Origin: Oreohelix idahoensis
Lineage: Eukaryota > Mollusca > Gastropoda > Stylommatophora > Oreohelicidae
Assembly: GCA_024509875.1 (NCBI GenBank)
Contig: JAMPIV010021232.1
Location: 62,001 to 126,000 of the forward strand
Reading direction: 5' to 3'
DNA: 64,000 bases
Under the pieces are notes generated by a model. It saw only the letters and a list, made by a program, of their open reading frames with translations, searched no databases and was not told the DNA's origin. This document shows positions 1 through 12,700 of the stretch, piece by piece (the stretch's first letter is position 1; each line of letters opens with the position of its first letter). The position numbers were made by a program, and so were the translations under genes.

Positions 1-1308
1 AAAATTCTCCAATGTCATTGCTTGCAAAAACAGCACTGCTTACGTCCTTGTATAGTGCTTCAATGATATCTATGATGTTGGTATCAAAATTGAATTTTCT
101 CATTATTTGCCATAAGCCTTCATGCCAGACTCGATCGAAGGCTTTTGTGAAATCAATGAAGTTATGGTATAAATGGCATTGATGGTGGAGATCAGTAATC
201 TAATATTGAAGATTTGTTCTGATGTACTTCTTTTTGGTCTAAAGCCAGCCTGTTCCTCAGACAAGATTTCTTCTTCTTCTTCTTCCTCTTCCTCATTCGT
301 CCTGAAAAGGACGTTGGTTGCGTTGTGTCTGTTTACAGCGGAGCTGCAATATCTGCACCTTTTGGCCGGCACATTCGACTTCAGCACAGCATTTTTTGGG
401 ACCGGGTTTGCCTTCCCTCTTCGATCCCTACTCTCTCAGCCAGACTGCAGTGATGCAGCCTGTTTCCAGGACCACCATGTGGAGGTGGAGTAGGGTCTTG
501 GTCAGCTCTGGTTCGCTGACCCTGACGCAAGCAGTCAACTATGGGTTGCTGACTGCATTCTCTATTGCTACGTCTTTGGATCCCAGATTTCTTCTGATTT
601 CTGTTTTATTCTGTTCAAAATTATCCTTAACATCACCTTACTTGGATGACTAATAAGGCTAATGGTTCTGTAATTCTTGCACATTTTTAGATTTCCTTTC
701 TTTGGAAGCGGTATTACTAATGACTGCGTCCATTCTTTTGGCCATTTTTTAGTACTCCATATCTTCTGGCAAATTGTTGTCATGATTTTTACTGTATCTG
801 GTCCTCCATATTTCAAGAGCTCTGCTGGGATATTATCCACACCCGGTGACTTCCATCCTTTCATCGAACATATAGCCTCTTCCGCTTCTTCCCGTAATAT
901 TGCTGCATTTCCGAGTTCCCTGTTTTCACACTTAATGTTGTTTAATATGCTATAGTCAGTGTCAAGTTTACAGTTATATAATTCTTTACAATATTCTGTC
1001 CACCTTCTCATTACAGCTGTTTTTTCATTGAGCACAGCCCTGTTGCTATCTTCTATGACAGTTACCCTGGGCTGTTGGGGTTTTGATAGTCTTCTTAATG
1101 TGTCAAAAGCTGCCTTGCTGTTACCTTTTATTAGCCCTGTATTAATGGACTCACATTGATCAGCTACCCATTTTTCTTTGGCCTGTTTCATTTTCTTTCT
1201 AATATTTTTATTCACCATACTGTATTGCCATGCTGCTTCAGGAACCTCTTTCTTAACCTTTTTCATTTCCTGCCGTGTATCACATAACTTCAGAATGTCA
1301 TCTGTAAC
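1..1308 (-). pseudogene. RTE-like LINE reverse transcriptase, N-terminal part, interrupted
   Basis: After the TGA at 1309 the frame continues through a linker and fingers region (SPGVDNIPAELLKYGG, LPKKGNLKMCKNYRTISL) down to about 596. It is broken by an insertion at 275-584 and resumes with LSEEQAGFRPKRSTSEQIF at about 263-200. A frameshift near 190-170 then moves the sequence into the frame reading HNFIDFTKAFDRVWHEGLW, the first catalytic-Asp block of the RT. The YADD block would lie left of the window. Sequence is clear but the gene is non-functional. Confidence 0.82.
275..584 (-). mobile_element. 310-bp non-LTR tail fragment with (GAA)n 3' end, 11-bp target duplication
   Basis: The segment interrupts the RT of the RTE copy. 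The 11-mer AGATTTCTTCT occurs at both edges (264-274 and 585-595), so it is a retroposon insertion. On the minus strand it ends in a GAA microsatellite with GAG interruptions (about 275-296), the same tail type seen on the I/Nimb-like LINEs of this window. I recognise no protein domain; short frames in it are shadows. Confidence 0.75.
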
Positions 1309-2421
1309 TCATGGTTTGTTTATTTTCTTTCTTTTACCAAGTATTTCTGTTGCTGATTCAATGAGCACGTCTTTCATGTTCTCTGTGATTGAATTGATAT
1401 CATCCTCCAGAAAGTTGAGAGCTGCAAATTTTCCTTCAACAGTTGCCTCAAAGATTCTCGCGATTTCTGGATCTTTCAGTTTGTCTAAATTGAATCTTAA
1501 CTGAGAACATCTGTTTTTATTATAATTCTTTTTAAGCTTGAGCGTCATCAATACCATGTCGTGATCACTACCAATGTCGGCGCCAGGAAAAGTCCTAGTC
1601 TTGGCTTTATTAATACTGGACTTGAATCTTTTGGATACAAGAATAAAATCAATTTGGCCATGTATCTCAGTTTTCAGGGCATGCCACGTTGTTCTTCTTG
1701 ATAACTTATGAGGAAATAGTGTATTTGCAAGGGTTAGTTTATAGTTGCTGGCAAATTCTAGTAGCCTTAGTCCTCGATCATTTTTTTCTCCTGTCCCAAA
1801 TTTCCCCACCGTGCCAGCCCACTGACTGTATGCATTTGGCCCTATTTTAGCATTCCAATCACCTAGCACGATGAGAAGATCTTTCTTTGGAATTTTCTTA
1901 ATTGTTTCATCCAGATTTTCATAAAATGTATCAATTGCATCATCCTCATAGTCAGTAGTAAGGGCATATACCTGTATGATAGAGATGTTCTTTGGATGTT
2001 CTGCAATACGTATGGTGATAAGCCTGCTATTTACTGGGGTGCAGCTGATGACAGAGTTCAATCTATCTTTATGTACAATAAAACCTACTCCATGCTGATG
2101 TTTGGACTCATCTCCACTAAACCAAATTTTGTGACCATCATCCGTTATTGATTCACCTAATCCTGTCCATCTGACTTCTGCTAGGCCCAGGATGTCCCAC
2201 GAGTATCTAACAAGTTCATGTGTTAGTTCTCTGACTTTTCCACATGCATATAGCATGCATACATTCCAAGTTCCAACAACAAAACTTTCTCTAAGAAGTT
2301 TCAAAACAGGCGTTTCTACCCCATTCGCTGACTTAACACTCTCAAGGGGAAATGAGAGTGCGGTCGTTGTTAATCCGGGCCTCGGCCGATCCGGCATATT
2401 ATTACTGAGTTGACTTTCCAT
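1309..2421 (-). pseudogene. RTE-like LINE apurinic endonuclease domain (370 codons)
   Basis: The frame starts at a Met at 2421 and encodes an exonuclease-endonuclease-phosphatase fold: GTWNVCMLY near residue 50, LAEVRWTG near residue 80, LGDWNAKIG in the middle and GSDHDMVL near residue 290. These are the Asn, Glu, Asp/Asn and SDH positions of LINE endonucleases, which nick target DNA to prime reverse transcription. The frame ends at a TGA at 1309-1311, just where the family normally has a Trp codon before VTDDIL. The same frame then continues into the RT, so one TGG to TGA change probably ended the protein. It is antisense to the annexin gene and part of an interspersed repeat. Confidence 0.85.
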
Positions 2422-2799
2422 TATAGCATTTCAGTGGGCAAGAGGTTTGCTTGGTGGTGCCCATCTCCTCTCCAAGTATCCTTGCAGGTACGTACAAAAA
2501 ATGTACCTGGAGCAATCTGGTTTTAAGGTGCCAGACACTCGCCCTTCTCCCCTTCTCCTGTTAGTATTAAACAGTGCTGCCATGAGAAGGCCAGGAGCTG
2601 GACTTTTGTTGTCAGAGGCTATGTGTTACGCACACCTTAGGAGCATTTGGTCAGATATTGAGAGCTTATCCTCAATTCCATTCCTGGCTATGACAACAAT
2701 TTTATATGCATGGAACTATTTAAATGGTTGTTTTAGCCCCACATAGTTCCTGGAGGTCTCTGAGGAAACAAAGAAAGAATTCAACTATTGTGAACACAT

Positions 2800-2970
2800 G
2801 CGTGTCATAACAGGCAACTAACATGAGGTTGTCCATCGGGCTGGCAACCTCATCACATAAAACAAATTGCTACAGAAACCACCACTTTAGGAGTACATGA
2901 ATGCTTTGGTGCAATCTTCCTGCAAGGGAATGAGCTACTGTGGTGGCTCCAAGCTCCTCAGGGAGCAAAA
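2800..2970 (+). repeat. Rep-A interspersed repeat, copy 1
   Basis: About 150 bp shared by at least nine places in the window. The head reads ACTAACATGAGGTTG then GCTGGCAACCTCATCA; the middle contains AAACAAATTGCTACAGAAA; the end contains CTTCCTGCAAGG. The head resembles the leader of the RTE-like LINE at 46160-46230, so Rep-A may be a non-autonomous relative of that LINE. Positions 2422-2800 hold the LINE leader; nothing else is recognisable there. Confidence 0.7.
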
Positions 2971-3003
2971 AGAGAGACGATAGCGAAATTTTTATTTGCC
3001 CAT

Positions 3004-3361
3004 ATTTAGGGAGCTGTGCTGGTGTAATGGTTACCACACTGCGCTGGCGATCGGGGGATCTAGGTTCAAGCCTGGGCAAAGACATTTGAAGAAGTGTCAT
3101 CGACCGGGACTTGGACTGGATTAATTCGAGCCCTGGGCGAAAACATTTGAAGAAGTGTCGTCGACCAGGGACTGGCGGCTCTTGAGCCGACCCAGCTCTA
3201 ATGGGTACCTTCCGAAGACGGCGAGTATCTGCCTGAATAGCGAGTGGACACCTGTCATTGTACGGGGAAATAAGGGATGCTCACGTAAAAATCAGTCTCA
3301 GGTTAGATATACTTACCGGAGATTCTCGACTCAAGTAATAGTGGGTGTACGTTAAAAAAAA
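3004..3361 (+). mobile_element. tRNA-derived SINE, family A
   Basis: A tRNA-like head carries a pol III A box (3020-3030, TGGTGTAATGG) and B box (3063-3072, GGTTCAAGCC). The body contains the motif GACCCAGCTCTAATGGGTACC-like core near 3186-3207, and the element ends in a run of A (3354-3361). A full copy in the opposite orientation lies at 29975-30337 and shares head, core and tail, which defines the family. The head is too diverged to be called a functional tRNA gene. Confidence 0.88.
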
Positions 3362-3397
3362 ATTGCCCATATTTAGGAGCGCTTAATTATGCATTTT

Positions 3398-3552
3398 GTC
3401 CACATTTAGCTAATTGACAAGTTTATGCACATTTAGCTGTTAGACAAGTTTTCCAGATTTAGCTGTTTGATAAGTTTGTGCATATTTAACTGTTTGAGAA
3501 GTTTGTCCAGATTTAATTGTTTGATACGTTTATGCGCATTTAACTGTCTTTG
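3398..3552. repeat. Degenerate ~30-bp minisatellite
   Basis: Five or so imperfect tandem units of the form CATTTAGCTGTTTGACAAG followed by a short spacer occupy the intron just upstream of the first visible annexin exon. They are T-rich and noncoding. Confidence 0.6.
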
Positions 3553-3644
3553 GCTGCAAATTTGGACATGTTATTTAACTGCTACTGACTGCATATTTGT
3601 GCATATGATTTTTGCAGTCATCATATATATACTTTGTAATATAG

Positions 3645-3739
3645 GTACTGATGAGAATGCCATTATCAGCGTGTTGGGCTACAGGTCTATGGAGCAGAGG
3701 CAGAAGATTGCTTTGACCTACAAAACCCAATTTGGCAAG
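3645..3739 (+). CDS. Annexin exon a (repeat 1, calcium loop)
   Basis: 95 nt, acceptor ATATAG, donor GTATGA. It begins with the last two bases of a Gly codon and encodes [13 protein letters not shown] through TQFGK. The exon that should supply the preceding helix and Gly is not found between 1 and 3644. Confidence 0.93.
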
Positions 3740-6700
3740 GTATGATACCATTTGTTGGTAGCCTTGTTACAAGAGATAATTCTGCTGCAGTAATGATAGA
3801 TTATATCAGCTGCCATCTTCATATCAAATGTCGGCTGCAAGGATGTCCAACATCTTCTGTCTCTTGTCTAGATGGTACACTCTGATAGACTCTTTCTTCG
3901 CTGTCTCTTGATGTTGTCTTCCCACTTATTATGCTCTCTTCCTTTTGGACATTTGCCTTCAACTCTTCCTTCCATTATGGTGTTCCTCAAGGTGTTATGT
4001 CTTTTGATGTGACCATAATATTTGATCTATCAGAATTTGATCTTATTCATTGTTTCTGTTTTCATTCCTAGCTTTTCTATGACCTCTTTATTGCCTTCCC
4101 TTCCAGTAACGATAGGCAGTGTGTGACGAAAGTACTGAGATTCTGTCTTTCAAATGACCCATGTCTTTTTCTCCTTGCAATTTGTTTACTAATTTTAGGA
4201 GGGATTACAGGTAATCCTTCGCCATGTTTCTTCTCCTTCTATTATTTACGTTTTTCAAGATGAGATCACGATGGAGTTGGATCTCATCTGCTTTATGTTT
4301 CTTCATTATGCCTAGTAGTCTTGTTTAGTGTTGGTGTGTAGGGAACTGTTGCATTATTATTCTAGACGAAAGATTATAGAGGCTAGATCAGGATTTGCAC
4401 CAGTGTCCTTTTTTTAAAGATATTGCGTGGCCATAGACGCATTTTTCGGGAGTTAAATTATTTGCGGCCATTTTTGCTTCATTTCCGCAGTATAGGGCTA
4501 GGACGAATTCCTGTTTCTTTGTCTAGCAGAAACTGGTTGCATCAGCATGATCTAAGGTTCTGATTGGCTGAGAGCTAACTGCAGTTGAAATGCAGAGCTC
4601 CCATTGGCTTTAGAACCACACCGCGCTTATGATGTCATGAAGTCGGCGCGTGGGGGTCTTGATAATAAATAGGCTAGCATTTCATATTTTCGTTCTCTTC
4701 ATCTGTAAATTGCCAAGCTGGGTGCCAGAAGCAAATTGTCGATTGCCTTTCAGTTGGACATTCGAGATTTGGTAAGCATGAATTTTTGCGTGAGGACTTT
4801 ATTTAATTTTTCTAGTCCTAGCCGATCATTTAAGTTTCTTGGGAAGTTTTAGTTTAATTTAATTCTTAACTCCAGAGCCATCAATACTATCCTGGTGATA
4901 AGACTTGAGAGACCTTATAGGTCCAGTTAATTTCCTTACTGCAGGAATAACGTTATTTAAGATGGTTTGAAAGTTGAGTTGCCGCGGGCGTGCTTGTATT
5001 ATTGCAAAGCAGGTCTGTAGAGAAACCCGCATCGGCGAAGTTTATTAATTTACAGAATGACGGGAACGTGTGTATTTGTGATTTTATTGTGAATGTAATG
5101 CTACAAGTTATTTATATTATATAGTTACCCATCTATCTATAAGCACGTGGTCATAAAATTATAAACACGTGGTTGAACTACGGGGTTTTCAATTTGATAA
5201 TCTGGGGTTATGTATAACTTTTGACGGCATGTAGATGGGTTATATGTTATTGATTGTGCATTGTTATTCTGTGTATTCAGAAGATGGGAGAAGTAATTTT
5301 AAAGGGAATTATTTTGTATTACATTTTGAATGTGATTTCTATTATTGACGGGAAGTTTAGGAATTCCTAGAGCTAGTTTTATTTTGTATTAATCATTACG
5401 GCATTAGCGTCAGCATAAGAAGTAGGCCACAGTACGACTGCCCAGACCGGGCCAGTGAAAATATTGTTGTTGCTCGGAGTTAGTCAGGCAGAACAGGCGA
5501 TCTGGGTTAGCCAATGTTTACCTTGTGGGCTCAGGTAGAGAAGGGAACAGGAGAGTAGCGGACGGTGTTGGCATGATTTTTTGTATGGAGGTGCATAACG
5601 TGTTGAAGAGTCAGGGAGGTGGTGTTATTAGAAATAGATTTATTACGTTTTGTTTAGCTGTTGTTTTGTTTCGTCTGAACAGCAGGTACCGGTTTTTGTG
5701 GGGAAGAGCAGAATTTTTGATACCTCAAAATTTCTCCCACGGCGAAGTTGTGGCATTCGCCGACAAGCTAAGTCGTGCATGAATTGCCAGTGGTGGACGG
5801 AGAAGAAGAAAATACATTTTCCCAGCCAGGGGAAGACATTTTCCAGCGAATAGGATTTTTGTGGATAAATCCTGAGTTCTGACGCTCGGTCGGTTACACA
5901 CGCAGATTTGGCATGCTGCCAGCGTTGTGGTAATTTTATGTTCGCTTCTTCACGGCCATAATAAAGCCGATAGCCCCATCGCCCAGTCATAGGTAATCGG
6001 GCACGTAACCTCAGAGGTGTTAGGAGAAGCCAGCTACAGTTCCAGTCCAGAATCCAGTGGGGTTCTGTTAAACCTTAGTCATCAATTCCAGAGTTAGTGG
6101 AGAGAGAGAGGGTAAACATTCTCTCTACTGAAGTCAGCACAGATAGGCAGAACTGTTAGTTTTGGTGAATCATAGCAGAGGACCGCTGCTGAAGTTTAGA
6201 GGTGCAGTTAGTTGTGTTCAGGAGATTCCAGGATAGGCTGTGTAGAACCGAAGTATGTGCAGAGATTGTGTAGACACTTCATAGTCGTTCCAGCTATCAG
6301 TGGACTTAGAGTTAGAGTTAGAATTTAGAACAGCTAGTTTGGAGTGTAGGCGACATCAAGTGCAGTGTAGTTCATTTCAGATAACCTTACCTTCTTTCTC
6401 CATACAGGTTGCAATTGTGGGAGAAGGGTTGGGGCTGATGCATTTTTAACTGTGCTTGATTTTATTTCAGGTGTGCATCCTCGCACTTTATGTATTTGAC
6501 ATGTATATGAGTTTGTTTATAGGTGTATAATAAACTTGTATAAATTGTAGCTGGCATCAGTCATTTCATTTAAGTACAGTAGCTATATGTTGTCTGTATC
6601 TTGGTGTTTGTGAAGCTTGATATAACCTTATCCCCTTAGGGTAGCTAGAGGTCGTTGACAACTATAGCACATAAGACGTCCGAAGTGGCGAGGAAAGAAT

Positions 6701-9700
6701 CAACCTCGGTTCTTAACCTCGGAGCCAATAGTGTCAACTGTTCACATTTCACTATCAGTTTCTTCTAAATCTATCTTTTCAGTCTTTCTTCTCCCTAGCG
6801 TCTTGTCACTATAGGTAGACAGTCTCTAGTCTTAAATCCATTTCCTGACACAGTGGCCTAATATTCCAAGTACCAGTGTTAGAAATTCTCTGATGACAAA
6901 GAAGGTAAGTCAGCAAATGACCATAATAGACAAGCATAGAGAGTCCTTTGCTAATCTGGAAACAGGAACAAGTACTGGAGACAGATTAAGATGGATAAAG
7001 ATGATGTGGAATGAATACTTTTGGATGCTGCTTTCAAATACTGTGTTTTGGTTCTTTTTCTGGCTCATTGATTTGTACTTTCCATCATTATTTACATCAA
7101 TATTTGCACAATATGACTACTGCTCCCTGGAGCATTTCATAAGAGGTGACTAATTTTAGGTTGTTTAAAAGGGCAGGTAACCTCATGTAAACAAATTGCT
7201 ACAGAAGTCACAGCTACAAGATCGAGGGGCTTTGATGCAGGCTTCTTGCAAAGGGGTCACATACAGTGGGGTTCTAGTCTTCATAGGAGCTAAAAATGAA
7301 ATTATTGAACAAATGAGTGAATAAAGCTAATATTTACTCAGTGCTCTGTTGAATTGTGTGTTCTCTCTCTTAGGACCTTGCCAATGAACTTGCGAGTGAA
7401 CTTAGCTTTAATTTCAAAACTTTGTGTGTGGATATGTTGCTTGGTCCAGCTGAGTTTGATGCTAAGCAACTCAATAAAGCTATCAAGGTAATATAATAGA
7501 GGTAGTTATATGTGGTTCTTTGGTTCTGAGGAAGAGTGAATAAAGAAGCCAGATGAATCAGTTGTTAGATGAAGTGTAAATGATGAAGTTTGGTTGCTTG
7601 ATGAGAAGTGTATTATAAAGTCCTGTTTGGTTGAATTAATGTTTAGCTAGCTGGTCAATTATTAGTAGAGGAGTGAATAAAGTGAGACTCGATTATTAAT
7701 TTGAATAAAGTAATGAAGGAATCAGAGTGATTGGTTGATTGGTTTCTAACATTGTTGTGAATGTTAAGAAAAAAGTTGTTTTGTAATTCTTGAACTGATA
7801 GTGTTTTATAGAACCAAACCTACCATATGGGAGTGAGTCATGGACAATTAGTAAACAAGTAGGAAAGCATTAGAGGCCACAGAGATGTGGTTTTACAGAA
7901 GAATGTTAAAAATACCATGGACAGTCAAAAAGAGTAATGAGGATGTCCTGAAAGAGGCCAATGTGCAAAGGAAGTTTATTCCTTATGTTAGGAAGAAACA
8001 ATCCACTTTTCTTTCTACATGTTAAAAGAAGAAGAAAGCTGGAATATATAGTATCAACAGGAAAGATTGAAGGAAAAAGAAATAGGGGAAGACAAAGAGA
8101 GTAAATACTGTACAGTTTAACATTGTGGCATGGAAAGAAGTTAACAGCAGAACTGATCAATTGTACTGGAGACAGGAAGTTGTGGAGAGACATGATCACC
8201 TATGCCACTGGGCATGGTACTTGAAGAAGAAGAACTGACATGAATCTGTGCTACTGTTATAAAATTAATTATCTGTGATTCTTTTTACATCTTGACACAC
8301 ATACCTTCCAGGGCATTGGGACAGAAAATTAATTATCTGTGTGTTTATTATTACACTAGCAATAACCCGTCAAACTTGACGGGTTTAGATAGAACTACAT
8401 TCTTAGATGTGTTTTTGGTTTCTTTCCATTATACAGCGTAATCAAACTGTTCATGAACACCGTCATTTGAAAGCTTTTCTTTGTTGATTGTAATTATTTT
8501 CGGGAGAGTATATATAATGGAAACAATACAATTTTTCAACTTGGTTGCATTCCTCAGCTGTGACCAACGTACACACGGCGAGAATTATGTTATTTCAGAT
8601 TCAATTTAAAAGTTCTTTGATGACAACATTTCGTGTGAAAGTGCGGGGATTGTTTTCAAAGAGTGTTCCCTGATAATAAGTGGTTTTAACAAAAACTTTC
8701 AAGTTTTCATGATTTGTACATCGGGTGAGGGCGACATAGAGCTGGCCGTGTCCGAAAACAGGTTCAGGAAGGAAAACTCCTACATTTCGTGAAAGAATAA
8801 AAAAATAAAACCAAAGTATTTGTTTTATATAACACCCACGCCACGCAAGTTGCACGGACGTAACATACATCTGTAATTATGTTAGTTGGGATTGTGACTT
8901 ACTATCATAATATTCCAGGGTCTTGGGACAGATGAGAATGTTCTCATTGAGATCATCTGCACTAGAACAAATGAACAACTCAAGAATATCAAGACTGCCT
9001 ACAAAACTAGTATGTCATAGAACATATTTCTTTTTTTTTTTTTAAATATGAAACTGCATTTGTCTTATTATTTGGGTATAAAGTATTCTATTTTCTTACG
9101 TCTTATTTTAAAATGGTCTTACATCATATTTTAAAATGTTCTTAAATCATATTTTAAAATTTTCTTACGTCATATTTTAAAATCAGCCATATATTTTATT
9201 CTAGTTTTATGTACAATATAATCTTTAATCTGATATAGACATTTTTAATTGATTCAACGAGATGTCTGTTTCATTATTTCAAGTTAGTAGTCATTATTTG
9301 TGTCCTGTAATTTCTTCTACTTCCCTCCCTCTGTTTATAACAATCTAATTCCTTTCTTCCTATTGTGTAGCATGTGGCCCACAATGCACTTCACTTCTTG
9401 CACAAAAGCCTGCATCAAAACACTTCATTTGCCTTGCTGTGGTGGTTTCTGTAGCAAGTTGCTTCACATGGTGAAGTTGCTTGCTCCATGCACAACCTTT
9501 TGTTGTTGCCTTTTATGATATGCTTTTTAGAATACAGGACCCCAGTATCCAAATGGACAAAAACTAATATCTATTTTTTTATCTCTTTTCATTGATTAGG
9601 TAAAACATCTACTTTGTCATTTTTTACTGTACCCCTTGTTTTACTAGTTCTACTCTGTGTTTTTTTTATTATTATTATTATTATTTTTTTTTCAAATTCA

Positions 9701-12700
9701 TTATTATTATTAATTTTTTTGGGGTTTTTTTTATTTTATTTTAAAAACACTTTAATTATGATGATTATTGCAAATGTAATATTACTTTTATAATGATAAA
9801 TGCCTTAATAATGCTTAAAGTAAATGTGAGGATGAAAGGATATTAGTATACATGATGAGAGAGAGAGGAAGGGCAGAATGTCAGACGGGCCTGCGTGCCC
9901 AATTCTTAACTCTTTGAAAATAAAGTTCGTTCGTTCGTTCAGTAAGGTTTAGAACAAGACATGTACCTCTCAACAAGCATTTACACTGAGTGACCTCAGA
10001 CCATGCACCATACTGCAACAACCGTAACAGACAGAAGGAAGAAACAGTAGAACACCACCTCTTGGAATGCATGGCACTAGCAGACCTGCGAAAGCAATTG
10101 CTACCACCAAACCCCCTCCATCACCAACACCCTGTATGGAGATACAATGCAATTGAAAAAAACATGTACCTTTTTTCCCTTACCTGGCTCAAGGAAAAAA
10201 GAGTGAAAACCTTAATCTAGGGGATCAGAAAAGTAAAACAAAGTGTGCATTCAGTAAATTTTTTTTGGATTTTCTGCTCTTTAGGAAAGAATGGAAGGGT
10301 AGACCCAAAGAAAAATAGAAAAGAACCATAAGGTTATAAAAGCAAAGGAAAGATCTGAAGTGGGCTAGCTTACACAAAACATTTAGGGACATTTTGTCAA
10401 TGCTTTGACTTAGGTGAGCCATGGTAGCACAGTGGTTAGTGCACTGGCTTCTTAGCTCGGAGGTCCATGGTTCGATCCACATTGAGGGGGGATTTTTTAG
10501 ACTGCAGATGGCTCTGGGGTTGACCCAGCCTCATGAATTGGGTACCACAGCAACTCTGGGAAGGTTAAGGCGGCCGGCGTGATGCTGACCACATCACCCA
10601 TAGTGTGCCAATGGTCAAGAAAATATGGCCCTAGCACTATATTCCCAATATGTCTTAATGGGCGTGTAATGGGATCCTTAGACTTAGGAGAAAAGAATAT
10701 TACAGAATTACAATGCACTAATAATAGTGTACTGCCATCACCGGTGTCAATACCTTGTCGAGGTATGGCAGCTTGCATACCCTGATTACCCCCAGAGCTA
10801 TGCCAGCTGGAGTTTTACTCCTGGAAGGTTCAACCAAACTGGACAGGTTTGCGCGGGCAGGGGTCAGACCAAAGCAGACACCCTGGTCCTCCAGATTTAG
10901 GGGTTTTAGCATAGGGCTGACACCCCTGTCTATGTAAAAAGAAATGAAGTTATGGAAACGACAACAAATGAACAAACTTTGCTGCGGGACGGACATCCGG
11001 AGTCTGAGGCTCGTATGGAACCAGAGTTGGGGCACTGTACGAAGGATGGCAACCAACCGAGCAAAGTGGAATCAATTTGTTGTTGCCTTACAAGACGCCA
11101 CCAGGCGTGATGGCCACTGACTGCTTTGACGGTCGGCAGATAAGAATCAAAGAAGAAGAAGAATAATAGTGTAAATAAAATAACATGAGTACAGTGGAAT
11201 AAGAAACAAGGAAAAGGCTTTCGCAGTGGATAGGATATACATTGAGAAAAACCAGCCAATAGCTTCACAAGACAGTTCTTATTGTGGAATCCCCAGGGTA
11301 AAAAAAAAAACAGAGGTACACCCAAAAATACACGAATAAGACAACGTTAGACAGACGTAAGAGGGAATTTTAAATAAAAAAAAATAAAGTTTTGCCTCGT
11401 GTTGACGAGGTGCGTCCCATTCAACCTAGTCGGTTATATTAGGGCACATGTCCAAATATAAAAAACCTTTAGGTCTGGCTAAATATAAGAGGGGTAAAGA
11501 AGGTACTAAGAGACCTTTAACATATGATGCAAGAGAGAGCTTGTCATAAACTAATGAAAGATCTATGCTGCTTAGGGAACTGAAAGGAAAAGAATGCAAC
11601 ATTGGTTTGTGATAGGATGCAGTCAAATGAAAACAGAATGTGTTGAGTTTTATCTGAAGTGCAGTAAGTTAATACAAGGCTACAAGTAGTAGTCCTAGCA
11701 TCTCAAAACGTGGTCATCTTTTTTTTATATAGTGTTTGGCAGAGATTTGGAAACAGATATCACAGGAGACACATCTAGTGACTTCAGACGACTACTGATT
11801 GGATGCCTACAGGCAAACAGGCCAGAAGGAACAGAATTTGATCGAAACAAAGCCAGGCAGGATGCTCAGGTTGGAGACATTCATTTAAATAATTTTTCTA
11901 CTCTCATGCTGGGACTTCATTTTTTGGCAATACCATTTTATGATAACATTTTCTAGTTAATAAAAGTTTCTGCAAGTTCACTTGATGTCACTTATTTCTC
12001 ATTTAGTACACGTCCTCAACCTCCTCATCCAAAGGCCAGACGTGTTTTTCATTTTTTTGGAATTTAGAACAGTGGTACGGTATGTGTACCAAATATTATA
12101 GTAAGATTATTATTGTTTATCAGAATGGTCCTCACTGCACATCAGGCAAACCCTTAGGCCCTCAGTCTCTCTCTCAGCAAACATAGAAGAGTATGAGTAC
12201 TAACTGAAATATTATAGTAACACCCTAGTGGGGTCTGTGTCTGAGGCAGCACCCTGTAAGCAAACTAATTATTATATTTAAAATTCTATTTTATTTTTAC
12301 AGTAATCTTTATTATTGTTAAACATTGAAAATGTAAAAGTTTTAAAATGAATAAAATTATTTTTAGCACCAAAATGTTAAAATTTTAGAAGAGTCACAAT
12401 GTACAGTTCTCTAAAATCAGTATTTAATAAATATTTGAAAATTTCATAAATGTATCTTTGTCATAATGCAGTAGCATAGATGATGTAAAAGCAACTGTAT
12501 AGTTTGTGTGGGCCACTGTATCACTGTAGCCCATCATTTATAGAATATAATTATCTTGTCCATACAACTGATGCCTCACACCTGCTTTGGTCATGTTGTG
12601 CATTATAATGACAATCATTACTAAAAAAAAAAAAAAAAAAAGTTTGATTTTCAGAGCTTTTCACATCTGGTATAAAGGATTTATTTTCATTTTAAATGCT

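Larger units (their letters stand above)
1..2780 (-). mobile_element. RTE/CFDP2-like LINE, copy 1 (3' end runs off the left edge)
   Basis: The minus strand reads 5' noncoding leader (about 2780-2422), endonuclease (2421-1309) and reverse transcriptase (1308 to the left edge). The endonuclease and the short spacer before the RT resemble the RTE-type LINEs often annotated as craniofacial development protein 2-like. The copy is damaged: a nonsense codon separates endonuclease from RT, a 310-bp insertion splits the RT, and a frameshift lies in the last 190 bases. The RT active site and the 3' end lie outside the window, so the clade is inferred from the endonuclease and N-terminal RT only. Confidence 0.8.

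Noticed and set aside
173..493. + strand frame with a serine run
   Set aside because: The serines are a TTC microsatellite at the tail of a retroposon; the frame overlaps the insertion junction.
3004..3075. Functional tRNA gene
   Set aside because: A and B boxes exist but the cloverleaf is not complete, and the segment is the head of a repeated SINE with a body and A tail.
8601..8870. Host Pif1 helicase
   Set aside because: Only the last helicase motif is present, next to a Helitron hairpin end; it is a transposon remnant.
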